Positions 12,101 to 25,834 of a stretch of 64,000 nucleotides of DNA are shown here, one piece after another. The first letter of the stretch is position 1. Every line of letters starts with the position of its first letter. A model generated the notes under the pieces. That model did no database searches, was not told the origin of the DNA, and saw only the letters and a list, made by a program, of their open reading frames with translations. Made by a program: the position numbers and the translations under genes. Origin of the DNA: Pseudorasbora parva (lineage: Eukaryota > Chordata > Actinopteri > Cypriniformes > Gobionidae); contig NC_090182.1 of assembly GCF_024679245.1 (NCBI RefSeq), positions 23,613,274 through 23,677,273 of the forward strand. Direction: 5' to 3'.

Positions 12101-15100
12101 TGCTGTTTTCGTGCATTTATCTTTAAATGCAAATGAGCTGCTGCTCCCCGTCCCCCTTTCTAGAATAGTGATGAGCCTTTACAGCTCATTCCTCGGATAC
12201 TCCAAAAACGAACAAAAAAAAAAAGTTTGGTTTTGATGATTATCTCTATCTCGGTAATACATGACATCACAGTTCTTCATCATTATGAAATATGATTTTT
12301 ATCTGCATATATTAAAGGCCTATCAGTCTAAACTTCTGAGATATGGTTTTCTGAGCGCACACACCCAGAGCACGCGCACAGAAAGCCGGATGTCAGGCGC
12401 GTATCCTGTGAGTTTTAAACTTAAGTTCTCTTTGACGTCTTTTTGCTACAAAAGAAGCAGAAAACCACTGCGCTTGATTCAATAACTTTACTAGTTTTAA
12501 TAAAATAAAATAGAAATCTTACTTGAATGCTACTGATAAACAAAGTTCTTTTTTATGAAATCTGAGAGCTTTCGGTCCCTCCATTGACAGCCTATGCAAC
12601 TACGCCTTAAAAGCCCCAGAAAGGTAATAAAGGCATTATTAAAGCAAGCCATGTGACCCCAGTGGTTTAACCTTTAATTTATAAAGTGACACGAGTACTT
12701 TGTTTACGCAAAAAACATAATGAATGCAAAAAAACAGAATGACATTTTTGGGTAACTAACCTTTTTAAATGCTCTGGCAAGGAATTAAACATGGCGTACT
12801 GTACAGCTCACTCAGGGGAGTGCTAATAGGTCACATTCTGTCGCCAGTTGTGGGCGGGGCGTGTTCCAGTGTAACATCACAACCAAAGTGCAACAAAAAG
12901 CTCTAGTCGCTATTCGCTAACGCTAATCAGATCCGTTATTAACAAAGTGTACAATCTGCATGCATTTTTAATGCTGTTTCGTCTAACACCCCTTAATCAT
13001 ACAAGGCTGCATTCTAATGTAAGGCAATTTGTGTTGGCTTCAGACCATGTGATTACTCTAAGCCAACCTGGGGCCCATTCTTTGTACGTGGTTATATGGA
13101 TTTTACTGTTGAAGATTTGACATGATCCAGGATTGTTAAATTCTTCAAAGCTCATCCGGAAGTTGCTGTCATAGCAACAGGTCTGTAAGCTCAGACCTCC
13201 TCGGGCGGATTAGATAGAATCTTTTTAAGCGGAGGTGATACTTAAAGTCTGTCCTAGCCATTGCTAATTTCTTACAAGATTATCATGGGTTACAATAATA
13301 ATTTAATAATAATAATATATTAAAAATTAGTTTAAAAATATAATATTATATTGTTTAGTCTATAATAATATTGACACCGTTTTACTCATTGAAAGACTTA
13401 TTTGTGTGGGAATTATTACCTAATAGTTTAATTGGAGATTACACACGTGATGTATAGAAAGTATGCTGTGCTTTATTTTGAACGGTGACGGCTATTATGG
13501 GAGTGGCTTGATGGGGATAACTTACTGGGAATCATGTAACAACCATTAGACATTTCATTGATCTATTATAGCCTTTATGTTTAACATTTAGGTCCAGAAG
13601 TTTTTCGTCAGGTGTGTGATGTACTTTTTTTATATGAAGTCATTGCGTTGCTGTCTTGCCAAACAGTTGCTGCATTGCTGATCATGGGCTGCATCCGAAA
13701 AACTTAAAAAGCTGACTTGTTGTCTTGCTGCCCTATAGGCGATGACTCCGCAGGCAGAGTTTACGAAACTCATTTCGGACAGACTTCTGAGGTGGCGTAA
13801 CAGTTTAATTATCTACAACAAAATTGAGAGAGCTTTGATGAGAACTAAACAAATATGTTATTACTAGAGTATACTAATTTCTCACTTACACTCTTAAAAA
13901 TAAAAGTTCCTAAATGGTTCTTTGGCAGGGCTTATGGTACCATGAAGAACCTTTAATATCTAAAGAACCTTTCCATTGCACAAAAGGTTCTTTGTAGTGC
14001 AAAACGGTTCTTTAAACTATAAAATGTTTTGGAAAAATGGTTCTTTAAAGAACCTTTCACCAAACGGTTCTTTGGAGAACCAAAAACGGTTCTTCTATCT
14101 ATGGCATCACTGTGAAAACCCATTTTTGGTTCTTCCTGCCACCTTTATTTTTAAAGGTGTAGAAATGACATCAGAAGTAGAAAACGTTGGACACATACAT
14201 TTACACAAAAACTGACCAGCAACCTCAACTTTCAGACACCATCGTTCTTTTTTCTGGCTCAACAGTCACCAAATGAAATGCACAGGATTGTGGGATATCA
14301 ATGGCAGTGAAGGATGCATATATGCTGCCTTAAAAAAATGATGAAGGTATCTCAGGAGACAGGAAGTGATGCTAACATTGGTTTTGGACGTGTCTGATGT
14401 GCCTTCCTAATTAGAATGCGTTCTTCAGCATTTTTAAGTTTTCGGATGCAGCCAAGTTTTGCGGTTATCAGTCTATCTGGCCTTTCCGACGAACATAAGA
14501 ACGCACAGTAATCTCAGACAACTTAATCCAGATACTTTAAGGCAGGTTTGTACTACATTATTTTTGGCTGGGTTTTGCTGTCACAGATGGATTTACAAGG
14601 TCTATGACAACCCCGGATTGCGCCAAATAATAATATACACACCTTAATGTACATGGATGCAAGGCGACAATTTGATTTAAAAAAAAAAAAAATTATACTG
14701 ATAAACTAACAAGAAATATATTTTAAAAATGTAAATAAGAGTTGCTAAGACAAGAAGTTGACAGACGACAAGAAAACTTATTGTGTAGCGTAAGCACCAT
14801 GGTAATTCATGTAATCTCATAGTACTGTAGTGTGAGTTTGCCTTTAATCAAATCCGCAAATATGCTTGGCATCTGTCAAATCATCTATATTAAGTGGAGA
14901 CATACAGTGCTTTTAACAGTACAAAGAATCTCATAACAGGTAGTAAATGCTAATACGGTTATGTAGATGAGTAAAATGACAGGAATATGAACATTTATTA
15001 TTTAGAATAATACATACAAATATTAAAATACATAAAATAATGTATTAGTACTCAGAGAGTGTGTTAGTCTGTTAATGTTTAAATATATTATTATTAAAAA

Positions 15101-18100
15101 CGAAATCACTTTAAGCATTTTTAAAGGGGTACTTCAGCGCTGGGAAGACGAATCTGTATTTAAACTGGGTCATCAATGTAGTAGAAATGTGAAATTATTT
15201 TTTAATTTGGTGCCTTCTAGACTGAGAAAAGACAGAAAATGTATTTTTGTCTCATGGGGATGAAAGACTACAATTCCCAGAATGCTTTGCTGCCCTGTGA
15301 GGCCATTCCCAAAGCCACCAACTTGATTACTGTGACTGAGTTGGAGAAGACACTACAATTAAAAACTGAACGTGTCTGTTCAATATAATGAGTGAGTCAC
15401 CGCGTGAGTGTCACAGCACTGAGCACTAACTGCAGGAGTCAGATAAATGTGTGATGAGAGCTGAGGTAATCGCGACTACACTCGCGGCATGCATTCACAA
15501 CGCGAGTTCAGTCTGGCGCGTTTCAGTTCATGCCTTTGCAAGCTTAACTTTCATAGAAATTAATTTGAGAAGTTAGAAGACTTACATTGCTCACCATAGC
15601 TCCGTTTAAATGAGTGCCTGCAGCTGCCTGCTGAGCTCTCCCTTCCCCCATGTGCGGGTTCAAAACATGCGGTAATGGCTCCCTCTGCTGGCTGTAGTCT
15701 TTAGTCTTCGGCCAAACATTCCTCCTATGATGCAAATATCGTCAATTTGCATCATAGGAGGAATTTTTCCAGAAATAAAATGCATAAATCTCTTGTCTCG
15801 GGGGGATATGAGGGGGGAAAGCACAATCATTTGAATAAACTCCAGGTTTCTACTGATACAATGCCATATGCTAATCGCTGAAGTAACCGTTTAAGTAGAT
15901 GTAGATCTATTGAGGTTTCACAGGGGCTTCAATACGGCCATTTGGTAACACTTTAGAATAATGGTCATTAGTAACTACATTAGTTAACATTTACTTATAA
16001 TGAACTGCTCTTATAAAGCATTTATTTATCTTTGTTAATGTTAATTTTAACATTTACTAATGCATTATTCAAATCTTGTTAACATTAGTTAATGTACTGT
16101 GAACTAACATGACCAAACCATAAACAGCTGGATTTAAATGAACAAATACAGTAACAAATGAACTGCTCATGATTAGTTCATGTTAGTTAATACATTAACT
16201 AATGTTAACCAATGACCATTATTCTAAAGTGTTAGCCAAAACAAAGGCACTGACATAAGATATGCCAGTGCAAGTTGCTTTCAGTTAAAACAACTCAAAC
16301 ATGCATTTTAGTCTGGGACTAGGCTTAAAGCCATAATATGTTGAAAAGAAATTGGATTGAAAAACACTAGAACGATGTTATATATTTAGCTGACTTGTGT
16401 ACTTACATTTTCTCAAATGTTCCCAAGAATGTTTAAATCCAGAGAAATAAACTATTTTAACCAAGAAACGCACAGACTGTGTCACTTTGTCACCTATCAA
16501 TGTCACCATATCTGCTTTACCCTCAATTTAAGTTGTTGTTGTTGTTGTTATTGTTGTTCTAAAGAACCATGGAAACACCAAAGACGCTTTAATATATTAT
16601 GTGTTTTATGTTTCATAAGCAACTATTTGGATAAATTCACTGTCAGAAAAATGAAAAATAGTCATTGTTATATAGCGCAACACGCTATATAACTAGTGTT
16701 AGTCTTATTGCTTAAATCTCGTTTTCTTAATTTACTGCAAGTACCATGTTTTACCATGTCTATAATCGACCTAGCCTCCTGCAGTGTGCATCAAGTGTTT
16801 CATGGTAGCTGCAGAGCTCAAATGTATTTAATACGATAATACGTTACACCACATAAACATGACGGGAAGAAACGGAAGCGCTCATCTGCGGCATAATAAA
16901 AGCTCCACTGCTCTCTCATTAGCAATCGCTCTAACAGCTTTCAGCCCCACACTGCTCCATACTACAGTAACATTAATAAATCTTTAATACATTAGCTCCT
17001 CCATGAATATGAGTCCTGTCAGATTGTAGAGGTGAAGACAACAACTCCCATGATTCTGTGAAATCAAGGCATCATCAAACCTACGCCTTTGTTTTGAATA
17101 AGCGTCTTCTAGAGGCGAAAATTACATAACGTGCCTTTAAGACTTGACTAAGGATAAATCTTTTAAACAAAAAATCAGATTCTGTCTATGGGCGTGTCTC
17201 AATCGGCTTCCTAGTTCAGTAGTCAGGGCACTGATAAGGGAGCCAGCCCATTGGCTTTTGTCCTGATCAGTGCCCTGACTAGTGAACTAGGGAGCCGAAT
17301 GAGAGGCACCCTATATTTTCACTCCTTGTGATCCATAGCAGTTGCTATGGCAACAGGTTGATCCCTCACTGAAGCCACTGTAAAGCCAGGTCTGAGGTTC
17401 ATTACAACACGATTACCATATTCGACAGTATTCAATAATTCACATTCAAGGTCTGAAATGGGAGCAATAGCCTCAACCAAACCATGGTTGTAATAAGGTC
17501 TGGCAAATAAACACTGAGTTGGGAACGTATGCAAGCTAAATCGTAGTTTATTCTGAAGTACTTAACTGTATATGTGATAAATGCTATTATATTTTATAAA
17601 AAGACAATGAATGTCATTGTACTGTAAAATACGGTTGTAATATTAATATATTGTAATATATCTTATATATTAATAATATACTGCAATGATATAGTAACAA
17701 TAAAAAGGATGTGTTTTAATACTATAACATAATTTATCTTATCATTTATGTTGGATATATTTGATTTACAAATACATCCAGCTTTTTAGTAAAAAATCTT
17801 TTTTCTTTCATAATGCCCGAAAGATTGTTACTGTGTTTTTACAGTACATTTCTGGAAACTACAGCTAGCAGTTTATTTATTTATTTATTTATTTATTTAT
17901 ACTGTGAAATTAAACATTTCCGTACAGTGCATTATTTTAACAAGTATGTGAATTAAAAACTCTCTAGAAAGTATCGCACACTTAAAAAACAAAAACAATG
18001 ACATGAACTCCAAGTTTGTTCTGTTCTAAACATAACAACTTTCTGTGTGAAATCTAAACTAATTCAACTTTGAAATGAAACACAGGCAACCGTTTGGAAA

Positions 18101-18286
18101 AACTCAATCAGAATGACTAAGTGTCAAAGTCCATCCTCACATCCTCCCATCCATTTTGTTATTCATGAATCATACTGTTATGATTCACTCTGATATATGA
18201 TGCTAAGGGGAGAATTTAAAATAGTCTGCTGCAGGGACAATTTTACACATCATTGGAGAGTAACAAATACACACACACACACACAT

Positions 18287-18348
<62 letters not shown>

Positions 18349-20422
18349 CTGGACCTCACTCTGGACCCTCCGACTGAATGGATTGAGGATTTATTTTCAA
18401 CCATCTGGGTACTTGCTAGTCTTGTCAGGCAGAGGCTAGACATAAGAAGAGCACAGTAGAAGATTGTGGATATGTGCAAGAAAACTACTTTCTTAAATGG
18501 CATAGGCACTGGTGAAATGAAACAGTGCAATCGATCACAGACACAAAACATCTTTGAGGAGATCTTGTTCTCCCCAGTCGTATCTTTCAGATGAATAACA
18601 TGACCTGTTTTTTTCTTTCATCTCTCAGGATGTATGGAGTGTTGTCTGAAATGTCTAGGAGGCATCCCTTATCCGTCCCTGATTGCCACCATCCTGCTGT
18701 ATGCTGGAGTGGCTCTCTTCTGTGGATGTGGACACGAAGCTCTTTCTGGAACGGTCACCATCCTCCAGAACTACTTTGAGGTGATCAGGGGACCTGGAGA
18801 TGGTCTGGATGTGTTTACAATGTAAGTGAGAGCAGCACTTTGAACCAGCCATCTCTCACTGTAAATATTACATACATAAATGCCAAACTTAAAAAACTTT
18901 TTTTATTTTATTGTTTATGTTGGAATGCAGAAATAAAATGTTTAAAATAATGTTAGTTAGTTTGTCAATGATAAAATATTAAATATAGTATTATTATAAA
19001 ATAATAATTAAAAATCTTTTAACAAAAAAAATCTAATGCTTTAACACAGAAAAAATGTAAATGTTTAACATTTTTTTTAATTTTCTAAAATGTTTTTGTT
19101 GTTTAACATTTTTGCGGAAACAAATATACCATTCAAACATTTGGTAAAATTAAAAAAAGAGAGAAATGTATGATATTTTTTCATCAAGGAGGCATTAAAC
19201 TGATGAAAAGAGTCAGTTGAGACATTTATAATGGTACAAAATATTTCTATTTAATAAATGCTTTAATAATATTAATAAATACATTTTTAAAAAATTCCGT
19301 GCAGTGCAGGACTGCTTAAAGTTACAGACATGTTAGATTGATAAACAAATACGTTTGAAAATAAATAGCGGAACTTGCTCGATAGGTTATTAAAAGTGCA
19401 ATAAACTGCGCAGGATAACTGTATTTGGTGCTCATACCTGAAGAGTGTGCACGGAAATCTGCCTCTCCGACAACATGCGATCTGAGGCTTCCGTGGTTTA
19501 ATGGGCTTGAATGTTCAAATACACACACTTTGTATGTCAAAATGTCCTTCTTGGCAAGTATTCACATTAATAGTCGGTTATGTCTTAAATGGATAGTTCA
19601 CCCAAAAATGAAAATTATCCCATGATTTCTAAAAGAATAATGTCATATACACCTAGGATGGCTTGAGGGTGAGTAAATCATGGGATCATTTTCATTTTTG
19701 GGTGAACTCTCCCTTTAAGTGAACATAAACAGTTGGCAAAGCAAGCTGATGTATGAATTATATGCAATTTAGGTCTTAAAGAGTTAGTTCATCCAAAAAT
19801 TAAAATTCTGTCATTAATTACTTTGCCCTCATGTCTTTCAACACCCGTAAGGCCTCCGTTCATCTTCGGAACACAAATTGAGATATTTTTGTTGAAATCC
19901 GATGGCTCAGAAAGGCCTCCAATGACACCAATGTCATTTCCTCACTCAAGACCCATAAAAGGCACTAAAGAAATCATTACAATGTCCATTATGAAGCGAC
20001 GAGAATAATTTTTGTGCGCAAAAAAAAACCCTAAATAACAACTTATATAGTGATGGCCAATTTCAAAACACTGCTTCCTGAACCCTGGAGCTTAATGAAT
20101 CAGCATATCGAATCAGCGGTTCGGACTGCCAAGGTCACGTGGTTTCACCAGTTATTGAATCATGAATCGATACGTGGATTCATTAAAGTCTGAAGCTTCA
20201 TGAAGTTTCATAAAAAGTTCATAAGTGTAAGTGTTTATCCGTTTAAGATTAAATTGATCTTTGTGTACAGAAAGGATGTATGTGTAAATTATCTTTTGTG
20301 TGTACATGTACAGTGTGGCTCAAAATTAACATTCAATTTTCAACAATTCAGTGTCAATAATTAGGCATTTGTTACTTTAATATTGTAACACTAATAACTG
20401 CAAAACAATGACACACAAAAAG

Positions 20423-20471
<49 letters not shown>

Positions 20472-23400
20472 GCGCGCGTGCGTTTGGGCACAAGTGCATA
20501 TACGTTTAAGTGTATGTGTTCGACCATATTGTTCTTAAATGTAGAATATGAAAAAAAAATATCACTTGAATACAAAGTTACATATATTACACTTTAGGGG
20601 TAAATTAAGCCTTTGACTCAACATGACTGACACACAAACCTCCATTTTGACAAAAGTATTTCACACATTTGCTTCGATTCACAGCTATGCTAAGTTTATG
20701 ACCAAGCTGTGTAGTTTACACTGACTTAAATGAACATGTAATAATGTCCAAATGATCTATTTTAATAGAGATGCTAGATTTATTACTTAAGTAACATGTT
20801 GAATTCACTTGACATGACAAAAAAACTGCTCTGGTTTGCTTACAACTCTCCTAGTCCAATATGTATTGAGTAATGTGAACTATTAATGTGAACATGTCTT
20901 AATGTGTGTGGTCACGTGATTACTTTTGTTCCTTAGAAACAGCTTGTTCCTGTTCTTTCCTAAATCACTAAAATAAACTAAAATAATTGAGATTTAAACG
21001 TTTTATTTACTGTAAAATAATATACTGGGAATTTATTTTGGCAGAGCATAAATATTAATGAAATGTATGAGTCTTTTTTTTCTACCCATGCATGAATATA
21101 ATGATGGACTTTATTTCCTCTGTATCCCACAGCATTGACATTATCAAGTATGTGATCTATGGCATCGCCTCAGCGTTCTTTGTGTATGGCATTCTTCTGA
21201 TGGTTGAAGGCTTCTTCACCAGTGGGGCCATCAAGGACCTGTATGGAGACTTCAAGATCACCACCTGTGGACGCTGCGTCAGTGCATGGGTGAGAAATCA
21301 TTGGGAGAACTTCATGTCATGTAATATAGAAAAGGGCAACGATGCCGCTATTCCAAGCAGTCTCCTGCCAACCACATTCATATGTTCTTACTTTTGGCCC
21401 AATGTCTTTGATACATCTAATAACACTCTTAACATAGATTTGGATCTAAACCCTTTGACTGCTCTCTTTGACATTTCCTTGAGACCCGACTTGACTATCT
21501 CATCTCGCCAGGTTATTGCGTTTACTACTGTTTTAGCCAGACGAGCTATTCTTCTCAAATGGAAGCACGTCACCCCTCCATTGCATGATAGGTGGATCCA
21601 AGAAATCTTTAGCTGTATAAAGCTTAAGAAGTTTTTTTTTTTTTTTTTTGCTTTCAGGATCCCTCAAAACTTTTCATAAGACTTGGAAACCTGTATTAGA
21701 TCACATAAAAGGTTTTATCTATTCTCCGGATACTAGCACTAATACAAAATAACTGACTTTATTGGAAAGCCGAAAGACAGCAGGAATGCTGTCGAAAGAG
21801 AGAGGATTGTGTATTTTCATCTACTTATTTATTTTTAGTTATTTGTTTATGATTATTATTTTTCATTGTTTTTTTTTGTTTGGCTGCTTTTATATTGCAT
21901 GTATATTTTTGGGGTGGGATGGTTCTAAAATGGGTTTAAAATGAGACAATTTGTAATCTCTTATTTTCCATTGAATGTATAATTATGTACGGTCTTGTTA
22001 AATTGCCAATAAAAAAGATTTAAAATGGAAAAGGGCAACAACAAAGCCGCTAAAAATAACTGCCGCACATAAAGATGGCATCCCGTTTATAGGCTATAAA
22101 AGATAACAAGGTATGGTACTGATGGCTAAACTCTGCTCTGTGTTTGAGATTTTGTTTAATTTCCCTTTAATATATACGTCTCTATGCATTTGATACTTGC
22201 AGTATTTTACCATATACTGTATGTTTTAGTTTTCTGAGCTTATAATGGTGCCATTTATTTAATTCTCTTTTACTCTTTTAATTGGTTTCTAATTTAGTGT
22301 TTGCTTGGGTATTTGGACATTAGTCTTAATCCTTCTTTTCCTTTAGTTCATCATGCTGACGTACATCTTCATGCTGGCTTGGCTTGGAGTGACAGCGTTC
22401 ACCTCTTTGCCTGTCTTCATGTATTTCAACATCTGGACCATTTGCCAAAACACGACCGCTCTGCAGGGAGCAAGTTTATGTCTTGATCCGCGCCAGTTTG
22501 GTATGTTACATAATCTATGGGTTTCACTGCCAGATGTTTAGGTGTGGTTAAGTTGCTGTAATTTAATTATTTATTACTTATTGGTTATCCAAATTAAAAA
22601 GTGTAACACCCATTCCTATACCCTACAAACACAGATTGTTCTTGAGGAATGACCAAAATTATTTATTTTAGGTGTTGTGCCCCTTGGTGAGGAGAAGGCT
22701 CTATGTGTAGGATCAGAGTACAGAACAGGATCAGATAAGTTCTACAAAATGTGTGACTCGAATGAGGTAAGTAAACATCTGTATAAAGTATTTCACTCAA
22801 TTCACAAAAGTCCAATGTTTTCAAATAGTTCTATAAATCATTTCCACAATGAAAAACAATCCAAGACTCATTTCTCTCTAAATATTTTATTCTGAAAGCT
22901 GGATATGACTTTCCATCTGTTTGTGTGTGCGCTGGCTGGGGCTGGAGCTGCAGTTATTGCCATGGTGAGTTTTGACAAATACCTACAATTATACTTGGTC
23001 CATACACTGCACCTGGACACTGCATGACAACTCTTCGGAAATGGTTACAGTGACGATATGTAGTATGGAAGTACGCGATCAGTACGGACTCTAGAAATTA
23101 GAACAGTTTAGTCAATTAGAGTGGCACATTCAGTTGTACTATCTGTGCTGATAAGATAAATATTGAGGCAATTTTTTTAGGAGTGTTCTGTTAATTTACT
23201 ATTGTATTGTTAATGTATTCATATTGTATTTTACTGCAACACTGGTAGATTGAGGACAACTTGGTTTCAGTAGATGTCTGTGCTCATCACACGTGGTTTT
23301 TCTGTGAAATTTGTCAACTCAGACAGCCCAAAATCTGCAGACTGGCACAGACTTTCTGCAACTATTGTCGACTCACCTAGACTGTAAATGAGTGCAAAAA

Positions 23401-25739
23401 TCTGCGCAAAAGTCATGTAGTGTATTCTAACCTTTAGAGAAGATGTCTTAAATATGATTTCAAGGATTAGTTCACCCAAAAATGTAAGTTCTGTCATTAA
23501 TTACTCACTCTCATGTCGTTCTAAACCCGTAAGACCCTTCGTTCATCATCGGAACACAAATTAAGATATTTTTGATGAAATCCAAGATCTCTCTGACGCC
23601 TCCATAGACAGCAATGTAATTAACACTTTCAAGACCCAGAAAGGTTTTTTTCTCACTGTATATTTTTATATCAATGTTCTATATTGATGCTATGTATGTG
23701 TTATTTTCTTGTATAGTGACCTTAATTATTAAATAAAATAGTCCATGTGACTCCAGTGGTTCAACCTTAATGTTATGAACCGACAAGAATCCTTTTTTTT
23801 TTTTTTTTTACGCAAAAAACCTTTATTCAACATATTTCTTCTCATCTGTGTCAGTCTCCTATGCTGTTGCCGTAGTGTAAACAGTGTAGCACTTCCGAGT
23901 TCTACAGCAGAACGGCAGCTCACCGTTGGCCAGCTCCTGCACACGCATGCTTTGTGGTGCTCACGTGAACTAAACAGCATCGGACAATGGTAGGCCACAG
24001 CTTTCTGACATAGCACTTCAAAAGCGCTGAACTGTATTGACTTTAACACCGCATGAGACTGACACAGATGAGAAAAGATTTTTGAGTAAAAAGTCGTTAT
24101 TGTTGTTTGTTTTTTTGCGCAAAAAAAGTATTTTCGTCACTTCATAAAATTAAGGCTGAACCACTGTAAACACAGACTATTTGTATGATGTCTTTCCTAT
24201 CTTTCTAGGTCTTGCAAGTTTTTATTAAATGGCTGTCTATGGAGGGTGTCAGAGAGCTCTCAGATTTCATCAAAAATATCTTAAAGGTGTTATGAACTGG
24301 CTTTTTAATTATTTTATACTGTTGTCTGAGGTCAACTAACGTTTGTGTGGTTTTCACATTCAAAAAACATCATAACTTATAAGCTACACTGATTTTGAGG
24401 CTCTCTCCTGAACGCTGGGTTTTGATAGGCATGCCGCACTGGAGACATGGAAGTAAACGTCCACGGCTAGGATTGGATAAGATTTGCATATTTAATGAGC
24501 TTCAGCTCCCCTGTCCGTTCAGTTCACATGAGAGAGGGAATGTTTTGAAAGCGGCAACCAGAATGATTCTCTCGATCACAGGGCTCGTAAATGTCTTTAT
24601 CAAACAAACACAATGATTTATTTCTCATCCATCCGCGATTGATTGAAATATTTCTTGGCCCGCTAGATCAGTGGATATAAGCATAAACCATACACACTCA
24701 CACACACGAACAGTGGGCAGGGCTACTAAATTACACCCACTTATTATTCTGTAAAGGCCGTTTATTATTCTGTAGAGGCGGTGTTTCACAACAGATGACG
24801 TCAAGATGCGCATGCAATCATTTTCTGGGCCTGGTGTCTATAGAAGCATTTCTCTGACTAACAATAAAGTTTTCAGCTCTGAAACTTACAGGATATTCTT
24901 ATATTACCATGACCTTTTATATATCAAAAGCTCAAGGGAATGTTGATTGCTCAATTCATCACCCGTTTAATTCATGTTCTGAAGATGAATGAAGGTCTTA
25001 CAGCTTTGGAACGACGTGAGGGTGAAGGATTAATGACAAATCCTTTTTGGGTGAACTAACCCTTTCAGTACCAAAACTAATGTCTTAAACAATTTATTTT
25101 AAAATAAAATGCATTTAACAAAAATAAAAAATAAAAAATCAAGTTAACCGCTTAAGTTCAGTTAAATCTTTCAATGTTCCTCGTACATTAAATGAACTAC
25201 TTAAATGTAAAATATTAGGTATAGGACTCATCAATCATGATTATTTTTAATGGCTTTTTAAAGTATGCATCATAACAACATTTGTGAAACCCAACCAAAA
25301 CACTCTGTTTAGTATAATGACTTTTATATTTCAAAATCTGTTTCAAAGACTATTAAATTGCTTGCTTATTCATAGCAAGTAATACAATTATTTAGTTTAA
25401 TTCTGGCATTTATAAATGAATTCAATGCAAATAATGTTTCTCTTTCACCCTAATGTTTTATATCATGGTGATTAAAGTCCTAAAGCTGACAAAAAAATAA
25501 GTTTAAATTCCTCCTTTTAAACTGGCAACAGTGTGTTTATTTGTGTGATGATGCGAGCTGAATTAATGACATCACCTGCTTCAGCACCTTTATGTAGATC
25601 TAAACTGAAATGGGATAAAGTCATGAATTACTGTCATTTTTTCCTAGTGCATTTTGGGGAGTGGGGGGTTCAATGGGGGCGTTGTCTGTTCTCTCTTATT
25701 GCCTTTTCTTTGTTGTTATTTACCCCCCCCCCCCCCCCC

Positions 25740-25834
<95 letters not shown>

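Larger units (their letters stand above)
7445..18628 (+). other. gpm6a intron 1 (11.2 kb)
   Basis: This intron runs from the gtaaag donor to the ctctcag acceptor. It holds two long TA tracts, several MITEs, and GC-rich patches near 10600-10830 and 11270-11440. Apart from the separate entries I see no gene in it. Stretches 7.5-8.8, 9.1-10.6 and 16.3-17.1 kb contain nothing I can name. Confidence 0.85.
18822..21132 (+). other. gpm6a intron 2
   Basis: A 2.3 kb intron holding fragments of repeat families A and C, a short TTAA-flanked MITE and a (GTGC)n tract. No other gene is seen. Confidence 0.85.

Noticed and set aside
21092..21679. A 195-codon frame joining gpm6a exon 3 to downstream sequence
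   Set aside because: The exon 3 donor at 21290 is well supported; the downstream part is read-through of intron into an L1 fragment in the same frame by chance.
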